A DNA stretch of 12,740 nt from positions 1 through 12,740 of the forward strand of contig JAGXHZ010000024.1 in the NCBI GenBank assembly GCA_024635855.1. Direction: 5' to 3'. This document shows, piece after piece, positions 5,479-12,740 of the stretch (its first letter is position 1; each line of letters starts with the position of its first letter). The notes below the pieces were generated by a model. That model saw only the letters and a program-made list of their open reading frames with translations, was not told where the DNA came from and did not search any database. This DNA is from Sulfuricurvum sp. GTDB taxonomy: Bacteria > Campylobacterota > Campylobacteria > Campylobacterales > Sulfurimonadaceae. The translations under genes and the position numbers were made by a program.

Positions 5479-6699
5479 TTAGAAAAATGAAAGCTTCGGT
5501 CCACGAAGACCGATGTATTGTTGCAATGGTGTTGTAGGTTTTCCTGCATCCATATTTGCTTTAAGGTCATTGAAAATGCCCACTAAATGTGCTTTAGTCA
5601 AATCACGTCCGCCTAATCCATAAATATAGTTCGTAAGAACTGCTTTGGTATCGGTATTGAAAAGTGAACCTGAAACCTCATTGAAAAGCATACCCATTGT
5701 CCCATGAGGACTAGAGCGATCCAATGTTCCAATTGCTTTGACATCTTTTAGCACTGCAGCAAGTTGCTCCATTGGCCATGGACGGAAAACACGAATACCG
5801 ACAACACCCGCTTTAATTCCGGTTGCACGTAATTCATTGACAACTTCCATTGCAGTTTCAACCGATGTACCCATACAAATAACCGCTATTTCAGCATCTT
5901 CCATCTGATGAGTTTCGACTAAATTATATCGGCGACCCGTTAATGCTTCAAACGCATCAAAAGCTGCTTCTAATTTAGGAATAACCGCCGTCATAAGTGC
6001 ATGCTGCTGACGTGCTTTGTGCTCAAAGTGCCAATCTTCTTCAGTTTGAACCCCATGAGTTACCGGATGGTCAAGGTCAAGCATATCATTCATAGGCTGG
6101 AATTCACCAACGAAGTTAAAACCTTGCTCATCGGTCATAGTGTGAACACCTTGCGCCGTATGAGAGGTCATAAACCCGTCTTGGTGAACCATTGCAGGGA
6201 GACGAACATCGTGATCTTCTGCAACTTTAAACGCAATAAAGTTCAAATCGTACGCGTGCTGCGGGTTGTACGCATCAAGCTGAATCCATCCGCTATCGCG
6301 ACCCATATACATATCGGAGTGATCGCCATTAACGTTCAACGGAGCACCGATAGCACGGTTAACAACATTGAGAATGATCGGAAGACGCATTCCTGATGCT
6401 GAGTACAATGTCTCAACCATCAAAGCAAAACCTTGTGATGACGTTGCTGTCGCAACACGACCGCCGGCAGCCGATGCACCAATACAACATGACATTGCAC
6501 CATGCTCAGATTCGGTCATAACAAACTCACCGTCAACATAAGCATTAGCGGCAAAACCAGCGTAATTTTCAACAATCGGAGTCGATGGAGTAATCGGGTA
6601 TGCCGCTACAACATCCACTTGAACTTGGCGAAGCGCATGGCTCGCCGCCATATTACCATCCCAGACTTCGATGTCTCGTAGTTCCATAGTATCAGCCAT
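5479..6699 (-). CDS. porA: Pyruvate:ferredoxin oxidoreductase, alpha subunit
   Basis: A 406-residue subunit containing the pyrimidine-binding domain for TPP and a transketolase-like C-terminal domain. Diagnostic stretches are GNMAASHALRQVQVDVVAAYPITPSTPI near residues 15-42 (typical GN.A...A......V...YPITPSTP), then FVMTESEHGAMS with the conserved Glu, ATSSQGFALM, and NVVNRAIGAPLNVNGDHSD. Around 290-340 are IGTLDRSSPHGTMG and the usual Rossmann-like ending. The length is normal for the separate alpha subunit of four-subunit POR. Its ATG shares one base with the porD stop (TAATG), with GAGGAAG as the Shine-Dalgarno sequence inside porD, so translation is coupled. A second ATG four codons in is a weaker alternative. 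Confidence 0.95.
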   Translation of the reverse strand: MADTMELRDIEVWDGNMAASHALRQVQVDVVAAYPITPSTPIVENYAGFAANAYVDGEFVMTESEHGAMSCCIGASAAGGRVATATSSQGFALMVETLYSASGMRLPIILNVVNRAIGAPLNVNGDHSDMYMGRDSGWIQLDAYNPQHAYDLNFIAFKVAEDHDVRLPAMVHQDGFMTSHTAQGVHTMTDEQGFNFVGEFQPMNDMLDLDHPVTHGVQTEEDWHFEHKARQQHALMTAVIPKLEAAFDAFEALTGRRYNLVETHQMEDAEIAVICMGTSVETAMEVVNELRATGIKAGVVGIRVFRPWPMEQLAAVLKDVKAIGTLDRSSPHGTMGMLFNEVSGSLFNTDTKAVLTNYIYGLGGRDLTKAHLVGIFNDLKANMDAGKPTTPLQQYIGLRGPKLSFF

Positions 6700-7115
6700 T
6701 AGTCTTCCTCTACTTCTGTATCTTTTTCTTTTTTCTCTTTTTTAGGCCATTGGGCAAGTGCTTCATCTTCATCTTTTTGCTCAGGAAACATCAACAATGA
6801 TTTTGGATTGGTTGGACATACTTCCACACAAATTCCGCATCCTTTACAGTGATCAAAATCGATTCCGACCATCTTTTTATCGCGCGCAATAATCGACATA
6901 TCTGGGCAATAAACCCAGCAAAACTGGCAATCAATACAATAGTCTTTGTTAAATAAAGGCTTTTCAATACGCCAATCCGCTACGCTTGCCGTAAACGAAC
7001 TTGACTTCGAATATGCTCTGTCTTCTGGCAATGTTGTTGCAATGTTTTGTATCGCTCCGTCAAACGTGCGAAGCATTGCGCCGATTTCAAACCCGTCCCA
7101 TCCTGCTTTTTCCAT
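6699..7115 (-). CDS. porD: Pyruvate:ferredoxin oxidoreductase, delta subunit (2[4Fe-4S] ferredoxin-like)
   Basis: A 138-residue ferredoxin-like subunit that passes electrons from the TPP site towards the external carrier. Two classical cluster motifs are visible: C60-x2-C63-x2-C66-x3-C70-P and C90-x2-C93-x2-C96-x3-C100-P. About 50 residues precede the first cluster, and the C-terminus is a very charged Lys/Glu tail (WPKKEKKEKDTEVEED), which may serve docking. Its stop TAA overlaps the porA ATG by one base, and it begins 10 bases after the porC stop with a Shine-Dalgarno AAGGAG. The gamma-delta-alpha-beta order matches Helicobacter pylori POR, which uses a flavodoxin. Confidence 0.94.
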   Translation of the reverse strand: MEKAGWDGFEIGAMLRTFDGAIQNIATTLPEDRAYSKSSSFTASVADWRIEKPLFNKDYCIDCQFCWVYCPDMSIIARDKKMVGIDFDHCKGCGICVEVCPTNPKSLLMFPEQKDEDEALAQWPKKEKKEKDTEVEED

Positions 7116-7125
7116 TCTAGGCTCC

Positions 7126-7683
7126 TTACTTTACTTCATCATAAGCGCGTTGAATCGCGATCATGTTGGCGTCAATGATTTTTTGAGGCAGTTTCTTCAA
7201 AACACGAATCATGTTTTCTTTGAAAAAATCCATCTCATACATACCCGAAACCTTCATCAATGCGCCGAGCATTGGTGTATTGGGGATCGCTTTTCCGATT
7301 GTCTCTTGCGAAATTTTAATACAATCAACGGTGTATACTTTTTTACCTTCAAGCTTTGGCTGTGATGCAATAAGTTCTTGGGTACTCAAATGGGTTGTAA
7401 TAATGTAAACTGTATCCGGTTTTTCAAACGCCGTAAAATCAGCAACATACACCAAAGCTGGGTCAATTACCAAAACATAATCTGGTGCCATAAATTTTTC
7501 GTGATTCATAATTACTTGATCATCAACACGGTTGTAGGCTGTCATCGCAGCACCACGTTTTGCTGAACCGTAGAACGCAAACGCCTGTACATGTTTTCCG
7601 GTGGTGGATACAACGTCCGCTAAACCTTTTGCACCCGTTACAGCACCTTGACCGGCGCGACTATGCCATCGAATTTCGAGCAT
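7126..7683 (-). CDS. porC: Pyruvate:ferredoxin oxidoreductase, gamma subunit
   Basis: A 185-residue subunit of the POR/KOR gamma family. The start MLEIRWHSRAGQGAVTGAKG carries the family's R-x-x-x-x-GQGAVT motif, where most members have R.HGRGGQG. It is followed by GKHVQAFAFYGSAKRGAAM (usual G..P.YG.E.RG....) and, towards the end, IPNTPMLGALMKVSG, also conserved in the family. It is the first gene of the por operon. The ATG at 7683 has AGGGAG about 7 bases upstream. The 118-base gap to the upstream HAD gene suggests its own promoter, but I see only weak AT-rich -10 candidates (for example TAAAAT at 7734-7739, minus strand). Confidence 0.94.
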   Translation of the reverse strand: MLEIRWHSRAGQGAVTGAKGLADVVSTTGKHVQAFAFYGSAKRGAAMTAYNRVDDQVIMNHEKFMAPDYVLVIDPALVYVADFTAFEKPDTVYIITTHLSTQELIASQPKLEGKKVYTVDCIKISQETIGKAIPNTPMLGALMKVSGMYEMDFFKENMIRVLKKLPQKIIDANMIAIQRAYDEVK

Positions 7684-7760
7684 GGCTTCTCCCTCTGACT
7701 TAAATTTTTAAGCTTGCATTTATCAGTAGGTGTATTTTATGTAACTTGCTCTTAAATGTA

Positions 7761-7789
7761 GCTTTTCGCTTTTGAACAGCACGAAAAGC
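7761..7789 (-). other. Inverted repeat between the HAD gene and the por operon
   Basis: Perfect 8-bp arms GCTTTTCG (7761-7768) and CGAAAAGC (7782-7789) enclose a 13-base loop about 12 bases after the HAD phosphatase stop. It may be a terminator for the upstream operon, but no T-tract follows on the minus strand, so it could equally be a regulatory or processing hairpin in a por leader. Confidence 0.4.
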
Positions 7790-7801
7790 GTGGTTAAGAT
7801 G

Positions 7802-8446
7802 TTACTTTATCCCTTTTTTTGCGATATGACGCACCGCATCAAGAACATTTTCCTGTATAACAAAATCGAATGTTGATAATTGTTCAAAATTATCATATCC
7901 ACTTAATACACCAATAGCGTCAACACCCGCACGCACCGAGCACTCTAAATCCAAACGCGTATCACCTATCATCCATACATTTTCCGTATCCGATTTCATC
8001 TGTTCTAAAGCCGTTAAAATAGGTTCTGGATGAGGCTTAGGATTAGCAACATTTTCAAATCCAATCAACACTTCAAAATAGTCCATAACCGCAAAATGCT
8101 CCATCAACTCTCTCGAATAATGTCCTGTTTTTGTTGTAACAATCCCAAGACGTGCAAACTTTGATGCCTCTTTGATTGCTTCAAGTGCGTTAGGAAGCAT
8201 AAAGGTTTTTTGACGAGAGATTTCTCGATAATGGAGCTTATATGTACTAACATGTACCCCAATATTTTCACTTGATACACCAACTCCGGCAAACATTGTC
8301 TCCAAAGTGTGCCCAATTTGTGAGGTAATCATCTCATCATTGAGCTCATTAATCTCTCCATGCGTATGAATCGAGTGATAAAAACTCTCTAAAATTGCCT
8401 CCGTCGAATCGATCAACGTCCCATCTAAATCAAATAAAATAATCAT
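7802..8446 (-). CDS. HAD-superfamily phosphatase (phosphoglycolate phosphatase-like)
   Basis: A 214-residue HAD subfamily IA hydrolase. Motif I is DLDGTLIDS with nucleophile Asp6 and acid/base Asp8. Motif II Thr lies in GIVTTKTGHYS (about 104). The motif III Lys is in NPKPHPEP (about 137). Motif IV is WMIGDTRLDLECSVRAGVDAIGV with Asp162 and Asp166. A helical cap sits between motifs I and II. Gph-type phosphoglycolate phosphatase or pyrophosphatase (PpaX-like) activity is plausible; the substrate cannot be read from sequence. The ATG at 8446 is chosen because it overlaps the upstream TGA as ATGA and has GGAG six bases before it; a further-upstream ATG at 8476 would add ten residues ahead of the catalytic strand. 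Confidence 0.88.
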   Translation of the reverse strand: MIILFDLDGTLIDSTEAILESFYHSIHTHGEINELNDEMITSQIGHTLETMFAGVGVSSENIGVHVSTYKLHYREISRQKTFMLPNALEAIKEASKFARLGIVTTKTGHYSRELMEHFAVMDYFEVLIGFENVANPKPHPEPILTALEQMKSDTENVWMIGDTRLDLECSVRAGVDAIGVLSGYDNFEQLSTFDFVIQENVLDAVRHIAKKGIK

Positions 8447-9945
8447 TTTTTCTCCCACTTTATATAATCTTCCCAAATGCCGTTAATCGTCGGTTTCACT
8501 CCGTGGATACGACGATTATACACATTTATCGTATTGGGAACCACCAAAAACAAATAGGGGTTATCCTTCACTATTGAGGCAAAAATATCCCGTTGCAATG
8601 ATGCCGTTTTCTCAGGTTCTGTCGAGTTTTCCATCTTTTCAATTAATCGATTTGTCCGTGCACTGTGGTAGCCAATCATGTTAAATCCACCTGGGACATC
8701 CCCATCACTGTGCCAAATCATATAGGGATCCGGTGCGAGAGACAGTCCCCACCCCAAAAGTACGGTTTCAAACTTTTTAGGCATCACTACGGTATTTAAA
8801 AAAGCCTGCCACTCCATCACCTTGAGCGTCACTTTTACCCCAACTTTTAAGAGTTGTCTCTGCAGTATCTCCGCCGCATAAAGACGAATGGGATTGGAGT
8901 TGGACGTAGCAATCTCAAACTCAAACGGGTGGGCTGCATCGTATCCCACAGATTTTAAAAGTGCCAAAGCTCGAGCAATATCTTGCTTTGGGGCTTTAAT
9001 ACGTTCATTAAACCCTTTGCTTCCGGGTAAAAAAGGACCTGTGCAGACTAACCCGTGATTGAGAAATAAAATGTCCACTAACTCTTGGCGATTAATCGCG
9101 ATCGATAACGCTTCACGAACTCTAGGGTCTTGAAATTTTTTCAATCTTAGATTAAAGCCCAAATACGTATAGCTGTGTGAAGGAAGTTCTAGGTGTTTGA
9201 ATTTTTGATGAAAATTTTTATCCAATTGACGTTCATACTGCATCGGTTCAAGAGTATCCACATCAATTTCACCATTTTTAAGCATCAAAAATCGGGTCAT
9301 CGAATCCGCAATAACATGAAAAATAATGGTATTAATTTTAGGTCGGTGTTCAAAATACGACGGGTTTGCACTAAGCTCTATTTGTTTGGAAAACTCTAAC
9401 TTTTTGAGAATATACGGACCGGTACCGATGGGATGGGTGTTAAACGATGAGCCCATAATGTCTTTTTCATTTTCCAAAATATGACGAGGGACAATTCCCA
9501 TCATCCAAATCTCTAATGCTTTAAAATAGGGTTTAGTATAAATAACACGAACCGTATAAGGATCAATCGCTATTACCTCTTTGACCACTCTAAAATCAGT
9601 CGAATATGGGCTCATTATTTTGGAAGATGTAATGAGATTGTAGGTAAAAACAACATCACCGGCACTAAAAGGTTTTCCATCATGCCATTTGACCCCATGA
9701 CGGAGTTTGAATTCGATAACAGTTGGAGAAATACGCGTATAAGATTGCGCTAAATCTCCAATAATATTTTGACCGCTAGAGTCGTATTTCACCAAAGCGT
9801 TAAATAAAAAATTAGCAATCTCACTGCTGGCAGAATCAGTAGCAATCAAAGGGTTTAAGCGAGCAGGATTAGAAGATGTACTCAGATGAAGGGTAGAAGC
9901 GATTAACGAGATAGTGAACACCCATACAAAGAATATCTGTTTCAA
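8443..9945 (-). CDS. ABC transporter substrate-binding protein, peptide/SBP_bac_5 family
   Basis: A 500-residue exported binding protein of the DppA/OppA family. It has a short hydrophobic signal sequence (KQIFFVWVFTISLIASTLHL) with no obvious lipobox Cys. The family landmarks follow: NPLIATDSASSEIANFLFNAL, VKWHDGKPFSAGDVVFTYNLI (the SBP family 5 signature), GTGPYILKK, LGFNLRLKKFQDPRVREALSIAINR, and a C-terminal half with GWGLSLAPDPY. Members bind peptides, nickel or other small solutes in the periplasm and hand them to a permease. No permease or ATPase genes are in view, so the substrate is open. The start is TTG at 9945, partly inside a hairpin. It ends in an ATGA overlap with the HAD gene. 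Confidence 0.88.
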   Translation of the reverse strand: MKQIFFVWVFTISLIASTLHLSTSSNPARLNPLIATDSASSEIANFLFNALVKYDSSGQNIIGDLAQSYTRISPTVIEFKLRHGVKWHDGKPFSAGDVVFTYNLITSSKIMSPYSTDFRVVKEVIAIDPYTVRVIYTKPYFKALEIWMMGIVPRHILENEKDIMGSSFNTHPIGTGPYILKKLEFSKQIELSANPSYFEHRPKINTIIFHVIADSMTRFLMLKNGEIDVDTLEPMQYERQLDKNFHQKFKHLELPSHSYTYLGFNLRLKKFQDPRVREALSIAINRQELVDILFLNHGLVCTGPFLPGSKGFNERIKAPKQDIARALALLKSVGYDAAHPFEFEIATSNSNPIRLYAAEILQRQLLKVGVKVTLKVMEWQAFLNTVVMPKKFETVLLGWGLSLAPDPYMIWHSDGDVPGGFNMIGYHSARTNRLIEKMENSTEPEKTASLQRDIFASIVKDNPYLFLVVPNTINVYNRRIHGVKPTINGIWEDYIKWEKK

Positions 9946-9971
9946 TCTCGCCCCGTTTTTTAGGGGAGATT
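9944..9971 (-). promoter_or_regulatory. Hairpin over the translation start of the binding-protein gene
   Basis: In the 32-base gap after the carbonic anhydrase gene, the minus strand can form a stem of about 9 bp with a 2-base bulge: AATCTCCCC pairs with GGGGCGAGATT. The stem covers the G-rich Shine-Dalgarno-like segment and the first two bases of the TTG start. A TATAAT lies at 9969-9974 on the same strand. It might weaken translation or act as an operon attenuator. No T-tract follows, so it is not a classical terminator. Confidence 0.4.
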
Positions 9972-9977
9972 ATAGCA

Positions 9978-10724
9978 TTATTTACTTTCTACTATCCGAC
10001 CGTTCAACGGCTGAACGGGACGATAATTGTGATCGTAAAATTTACGCAGTACAGCAATCTGCTCTTTTGAAACACTTTGAACTTCTTTCATAACATACCA
10101 TTTTACGTTTTCACTGCACGGAGGAGTAGTCAATGAGCCCATAAAATGAAAATAGCTGTTCGTATTTTTCGGAAGCAGTTCTGCCGGATTCATTTCTGTC
10201 GATTTTCCAATCGAATCGAGCACTTTTTGAACGACTCTATTGGGTGTTTTACCCTCTTCAAATAATACTGCGACAACTAAGAGACTCTCGAAGGCACTTT
10301 TATGCACCATATGAGCAACCGAGTCGTACTGCTTGCCATCAATTTGTTCTTCACTTTTACCATGAAAATGAAATTGTGCCAATGTATAATCGACACCGTC
10401 TACACGGATCATTCCGCCCTTGTTCACATTTACTTGAATCGCATGTCCATTGTCTAAGACATTTACCTTGGATTTCACACTTTTGTTCAAGTATAAAGTA
10501 TTAGCAGTGCTAAATGCTGATGTTTCTTTCGAGAGAATATTAATCGGCGATTGTGCTTTTCCAAGTTGACATGATTCACCAAACTCCCCCCATCGATCTG
10601 GTCCATGCTCATCGTAATTCCAATGGACTTCATGTTTTACCGTTGAACCATGATGCTCTTGTGCATGTCCTAAAGTCCCAACTAAAAATACTGCAACATG
10701 TAATGTTAAAAGAATTTTATTCAT
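9978..10724 (-). CDS. Periplasmic alpha-class carbonic anhydrase
   Basis: A 248-residue exported enzyme that interconverts CO2 and bicarbonate. A signal peptide (MNKILLTLHVAVFLVGTLGHA) precedes the mature domain. Zinc ligands are His119, His121 (FHFH) and His138 (AHMVH). The Thr gatekeeper lies in GSLTTPPCSE (Thr199), and the proton-shuttle His is His94 in DNGHAIQV. Cys52 (GESCQLG) and Cys203 (PPC) can form the usual disulfide, and AQSPINI is the conserved N-terminal motif. Two departures stand out: the common PSEH after the His pair is KSEE, and the Glu two residues before the third zinc His (Glu117 in human CA II) is Val136. It sits 17 bases after the PAP2 gene, with AAAGGGA as its Shine-Dalgarno sequence. 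Confidence 0.93.
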   Translation of the reverse strand: MNKILLTLHVAVFLVGTLGHAQEHHGSTVKHEVHWNYDEHGPDRWGEFGESCQLGKAQSPINILSKETSAFSTANTLYLNKSVKSKVNVLDNGHAIQVNVNKGGMIRVDGVDYTLAQFHFHGKSEEQIDGKQYDSVAHMVHKSAFESLLVVAVLFEEGKTPNRVVQKVLDSIGKSTEMNPAELLPKNTNSYFHFMGSLTTPPCSENVKWYVMKEVQSVSKEQIAVLRKFYDHNYRPVQPLNGRIVESK

Positions 10725-10741
10725 CGATTCCCTTTTTTTGG

Positions 10742-11443
10742 TTATTGTACGTCAACTACCTTGATGTTTTTCTTTATCACCTTATCTACACCCTTAGCAA
10801 TCAAAAGAACAAGCAGCCACGCCACAATCATTGTAATCACCGTATGACTCAAAAAATGGTCTCCGATGAGCATTTTGTAACTTCCCATACTCCCTCCGAT
10901 GACAATTGCAGCACCCCCCGCTGCGATTTTATTTCTTCGGTCTTGAAATAGAAAGATCAACGATAAGAGGGCAAATCCGCCGCTAGCATGACCTGCTGGC
11001 CAACATTTTTGTTTTTCTAAATGACAATCTTTACTCGTGTATTTTTCCCAAACGCACGTATGCGGGTACGTTCCGTTAAAAATGTCCAAACTTTTGGGGC
11101 ACGGCATATTCGAAACTGCTTTTAAAGAACCGACAACAAGCGGAACAGCAATCGAAGAAAGCACCACAATGATTAATCCGCGTCGATACGCCCTCATCCA
11201 CTGTTTTTTCCATCCCAGTATCAAAGCAAATAAAAAAAGAACAGCGATGATGATTAACAGACGTTTAATCCCGTCGTAAAAAATAAACTTGAGAACGGTA
11301 TTATTCGTATCGAGAATCCATTGGTGCGTCGAGAAATTGTAAAAATGGCTCTGTACCCAAATATCCGCTCCACTCAATCCAAAAAAGAGGACTGCCACGA
11401 CTAAAACAATAGCCGTAATGAGAATATTTCTAGTGGACTCCAT
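10742..11443 (-). CDS. PAP2-family membrane phosphatase next to eptA
   Basis: A 233-residue integral membrane protein with about five or six hydrophobic segments and the three PAP2 phosphatase motifs. Motif 1 is K108-x6-C-P (usually K-x6-R-P), motif 2 is PAGH at 149-152 within CWPAGHASGGFALL, and motif 3 ends with GDHFLSHT (His196, His200). Four Cys (115, 130, 140, 147) lie in the presumed periplasmic loop between motifs 1 and 2. Its start overlaps the end of eptA by 14 bases. The eptA/PAP2 pairing is known: in Helicobacter pylori LpxE (a lipid A 1-phosphatase) sits beside EptA, and mcr-1 is followed by a pap2 gene. This protein belongs to the CPKSL/HFLSHT type rather than being a clear LpxE, so the substrate is a lipid phosphate by inference. 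Confidence 0.85.
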   Translation of the reverse strand: MESTRNILITAIVLVVAVLFFGLSGADIWVQSHFYNFSTHQWILDTNNTVLKFIFYDGIKRLLIIIAVLFLFALILGWKKQWMRAYRRGLIIVVLSSIAVPLVVGSLKAVSNMPCPKSLDIFNGTYPHTCVWEKYTSKDCHLEKQKCWPAGHASGGFALLSLIFLFQDRRNKIAAGGAAIVIGGSMGSYKMLIGDHFLSHTVITMIVAWLLVLLIAKGVDKVIKKNIKVVDVQ

Positions 11444-12721
11444 GCAAGATATCCAGCTCGCTTTGATACACAGAAGTACTCACTTCACTCATCCCCAACA
11501 AGGTATGAAAGATAAAATCGTGGGTATACGGCTGAGAAGCATTTTGTTTTAGTTTTTCTTTATTCACCTGAAACTTTTGTCCAAACCACATAACTGCGGG
11601 GACATGCTTTTGCGCTTCCGGTGCAATGGCATAAGGAAAACCATGCAAATAAAGCCCTTTTTCTCCCAATGATTCACCATGATCGCTTACATAAAACATC
11701 GCTGTTGCAAACGAGGAATCATTCTTTTGAAGCACATCGATTACCTTGGTTAAAAAATAATCCGTATACAAAAGCACATTATCGTACGCATTCGTAATCT
11801 CAGCTTGGGTGCATTGTTCTAACTGATTGCTTTTACAGATAGGGGTGAATTTCTCAAATGCCTTTGGATAACGTTTATAATACGCCGGACCGTGATTTCC
11901 CATTTGATGCAGTACGATAACAATGTCACCTTTAGGATGCGCATCAATGTATTCTTGCAAGCCAACAAGCATCCCCTCATCTCGGCACTCTCCATCCTCA
12001 CACATCGTATTTTTATCGGGTGATTTAAAATCTTCATACGCTACACGAAGCGCGACCCCTTTAGAATCGGAGTTGTTATCCCGCCACAAAATATTCGCAC
12101 CTGAACGCTTTAAAATATCCAAAACATTTTCAGTATGTTTGGCTTTTTCTCCTTCGTACGATTCCCTGCCAAAAGAAGAAAACATACACGGTACCGATAT
12201 AGCTGTTTCAGTTCCGCAAGAAGTAAACTGAGTAAAGTTGATAATATCTTCTTTTTTAAGCAACGGATTCGTTTCACGTCCATAACCATTGAGTGTAAAA
12301 TGATCCCAGCGTACCGCTTCACCGACCACCAAAATCACCAACTTGCGATTTTCGCTCGTCGGGATAGCTTTTGCATCCGCTGCAATTACCTGTAATCCCG
12401 TATACGGATGGGACAACGACTTTTGAATATAAGAACCGACGGAATAAAGATAATAACCCGGATTTGCGTAATAACGTAACGGTTTATGTTCTCTAAAAAA
12501 TGAGGTGTAATTCTTACTAAATGAAAACAAGAGTACCCCAACAATACCAAGCGATATCCCGATAATCTTCCCTTTTTCCAAGAGCGTCTGCTTTACGCTC
12601 ATGGGTGTAATTTTGGCTCGATACACGATAAAAGAGGGCAATAGTCCTATGAATATCACGTACAAAACAAGCGTGAAACTAAATAAATCAGCCGATTCAT
12701 TTAGATTTGTCTCCAGTGTAT
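11430..12721 (-). CDS. eptA: Lipid A phosphoethanolamine transferase (EptA-like), N-terminus missing
   Basis: The reading frame is open from the adapter junction at 12721 to its stop, giving about 429 residues; roughly 110 residues of the N-terminal membrane domain are missing. Full-length EptA/MCR proteins are about 540 residues. Counting the codon at 12665 as 1, the visible catalytic elements are Glu116 in VVGEAVRWDHFTLNGY, nucleophile Thr154 in SCGTETAISVPCMFS, GNHGPAY (His259), Asp328-His329 in SDHGESLGE, and His341 in YLHGFPY. Cys pairs 150/160, 222/227 and 277/285 match the periplasmic disulfides of this family. It transfers phosphoethanolamine from phosphatidylethanolamine to lipid A and can lower polymyxin binding. 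A TTG at 12665 is not the start, because the conserved ETNLNESADLF segment lies upstream of it. Confidence 0.92.
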
Positions 12722-12740
12722 CTGTCTCTTATACACATCT
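12722..12740. other. Nextera/Tn5 mosaic-end sequencing adapter (not biological)
   Basis: The final 19 bases, CTGTCTCTTATACACATCT, are exactly the synthetic Tn5 mosaic end used in tagmentation libraries. This hybrid of the Tn5 inside and outside ends was engineered and does not occur at natural Tn5 ends. It marks a contig end with untrimmed adapter. Confidence 0.97.

Noticed and set aside
6001..6396. 131-codon plus-strand reading frame inside porA
   Set aside because: It lies fully antisense to a well-conserved gene, and its translation shows no domain features; it is a shadow frame.
6946..7365. 139-codon plus-strand reading frame across porD and porC
   Set aside because: It is antisense to two recognised subunits, has no plausible Shine-Dalgarno support and shows no family pattern.
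7761..7789. Firm call of a rho-independent terminator
   Set aside because: The 8-bp stem is perfect, but the loop is long and no T-run follows on the transcribed strand, so it is listed only as an inverted repeat.
12663..12665. TTG at 12665 as the start of the EptA-like protein
   Set aside because: The frame stays open to the adapter junction, and the upstream residues (ETNLNESADLF) match the conserved region between the membrane and catalytic domains, so this codon is internal.
1..12740. CRISPR array, tRNA, rRNA or insertion-sequence transposase
   Set aside because: I saw no regularly spaced repeats, no tRNA-like cloverleaf, no rRNA segments and no transposase motifs. The Tn5-like end at the right edge is a library adapter, not a mobile element.

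Overview
The window looks like chromosomal DNA from a member of the Campylobacterota (Epsilonproteobacteria), possibly a free-living Sulfuricurvum/Sulfurimonas-like organism. The main reason is the four-subunit pyruvate:ferredoxin oxidoreductase in the gamma-delta-alpha-beta order known from Helicobacter. Low-to-moderate G+C and a periplasmic alpha-carbonic anhydrase agree. The genus is inference. The last 19 bases (12722-12740) are the synthetic Nextera/Tn5 mosaic-end adapter, so the right edge is a contig end with untrimmed adapter and the eptA gene there is cut off by the assembly.

Layout. (1) Left, 1-2880: an AT-richer accessory patch. It holds the tail of an unidentified gene coupled to a small ABM-fold protein, a RelE/ParE-type toxin-antitoxin pair, an 81-bp second copy of the 3' end of the ABM gene, a two-gene module of unknown function (glycine-rich hydrophobic protein plus Cys-rich protein), a divergent XRE-type regulator, and a dinJ/yafQ-type toxin-antitoxin pair with a clear promoter and palindromic operator. 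(2) 2885-4417: a stand-alone autoinducer-2 kinase (LsrK-like), convergent with the second toxin. (3) 4479-7683: the porCDAB operon on the minus strand, very tightly packed and ended by a hairpin terminator. (4) 7802-12721: a minus-strand run, read right to left, of eptA (partial), a PAP2 phosphatase, alpha-carbonic anhydrase, a peptide-type ABC substrate-binding protein and a HAD phosphatase. Junctions overlap or are separated by only 17-32 bases.

How the genes work together. POR links acetyl-CoA and pyruvate through a low-potential electron carrier, and in autotrophic Campylobacterota it feeds carbon from the reductive TCA cycle into pyruvate. The periplasmic carbonic anhydrase would help supply inorganic carbon. 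EptA with the PAP2 protein points to envelope (lipid A) phosphate remodelling. The LsrK-like kinase suggests processing of the AI-2 signal, although no lsr transporter or regulator is seen here. The most notable structural signal is the toxin-antitoxin pair lying exactly between two divergent copies of the ABM gene's 3' end. This resembles a cassette that enters at a gene's 3' end and restores the reading frame.
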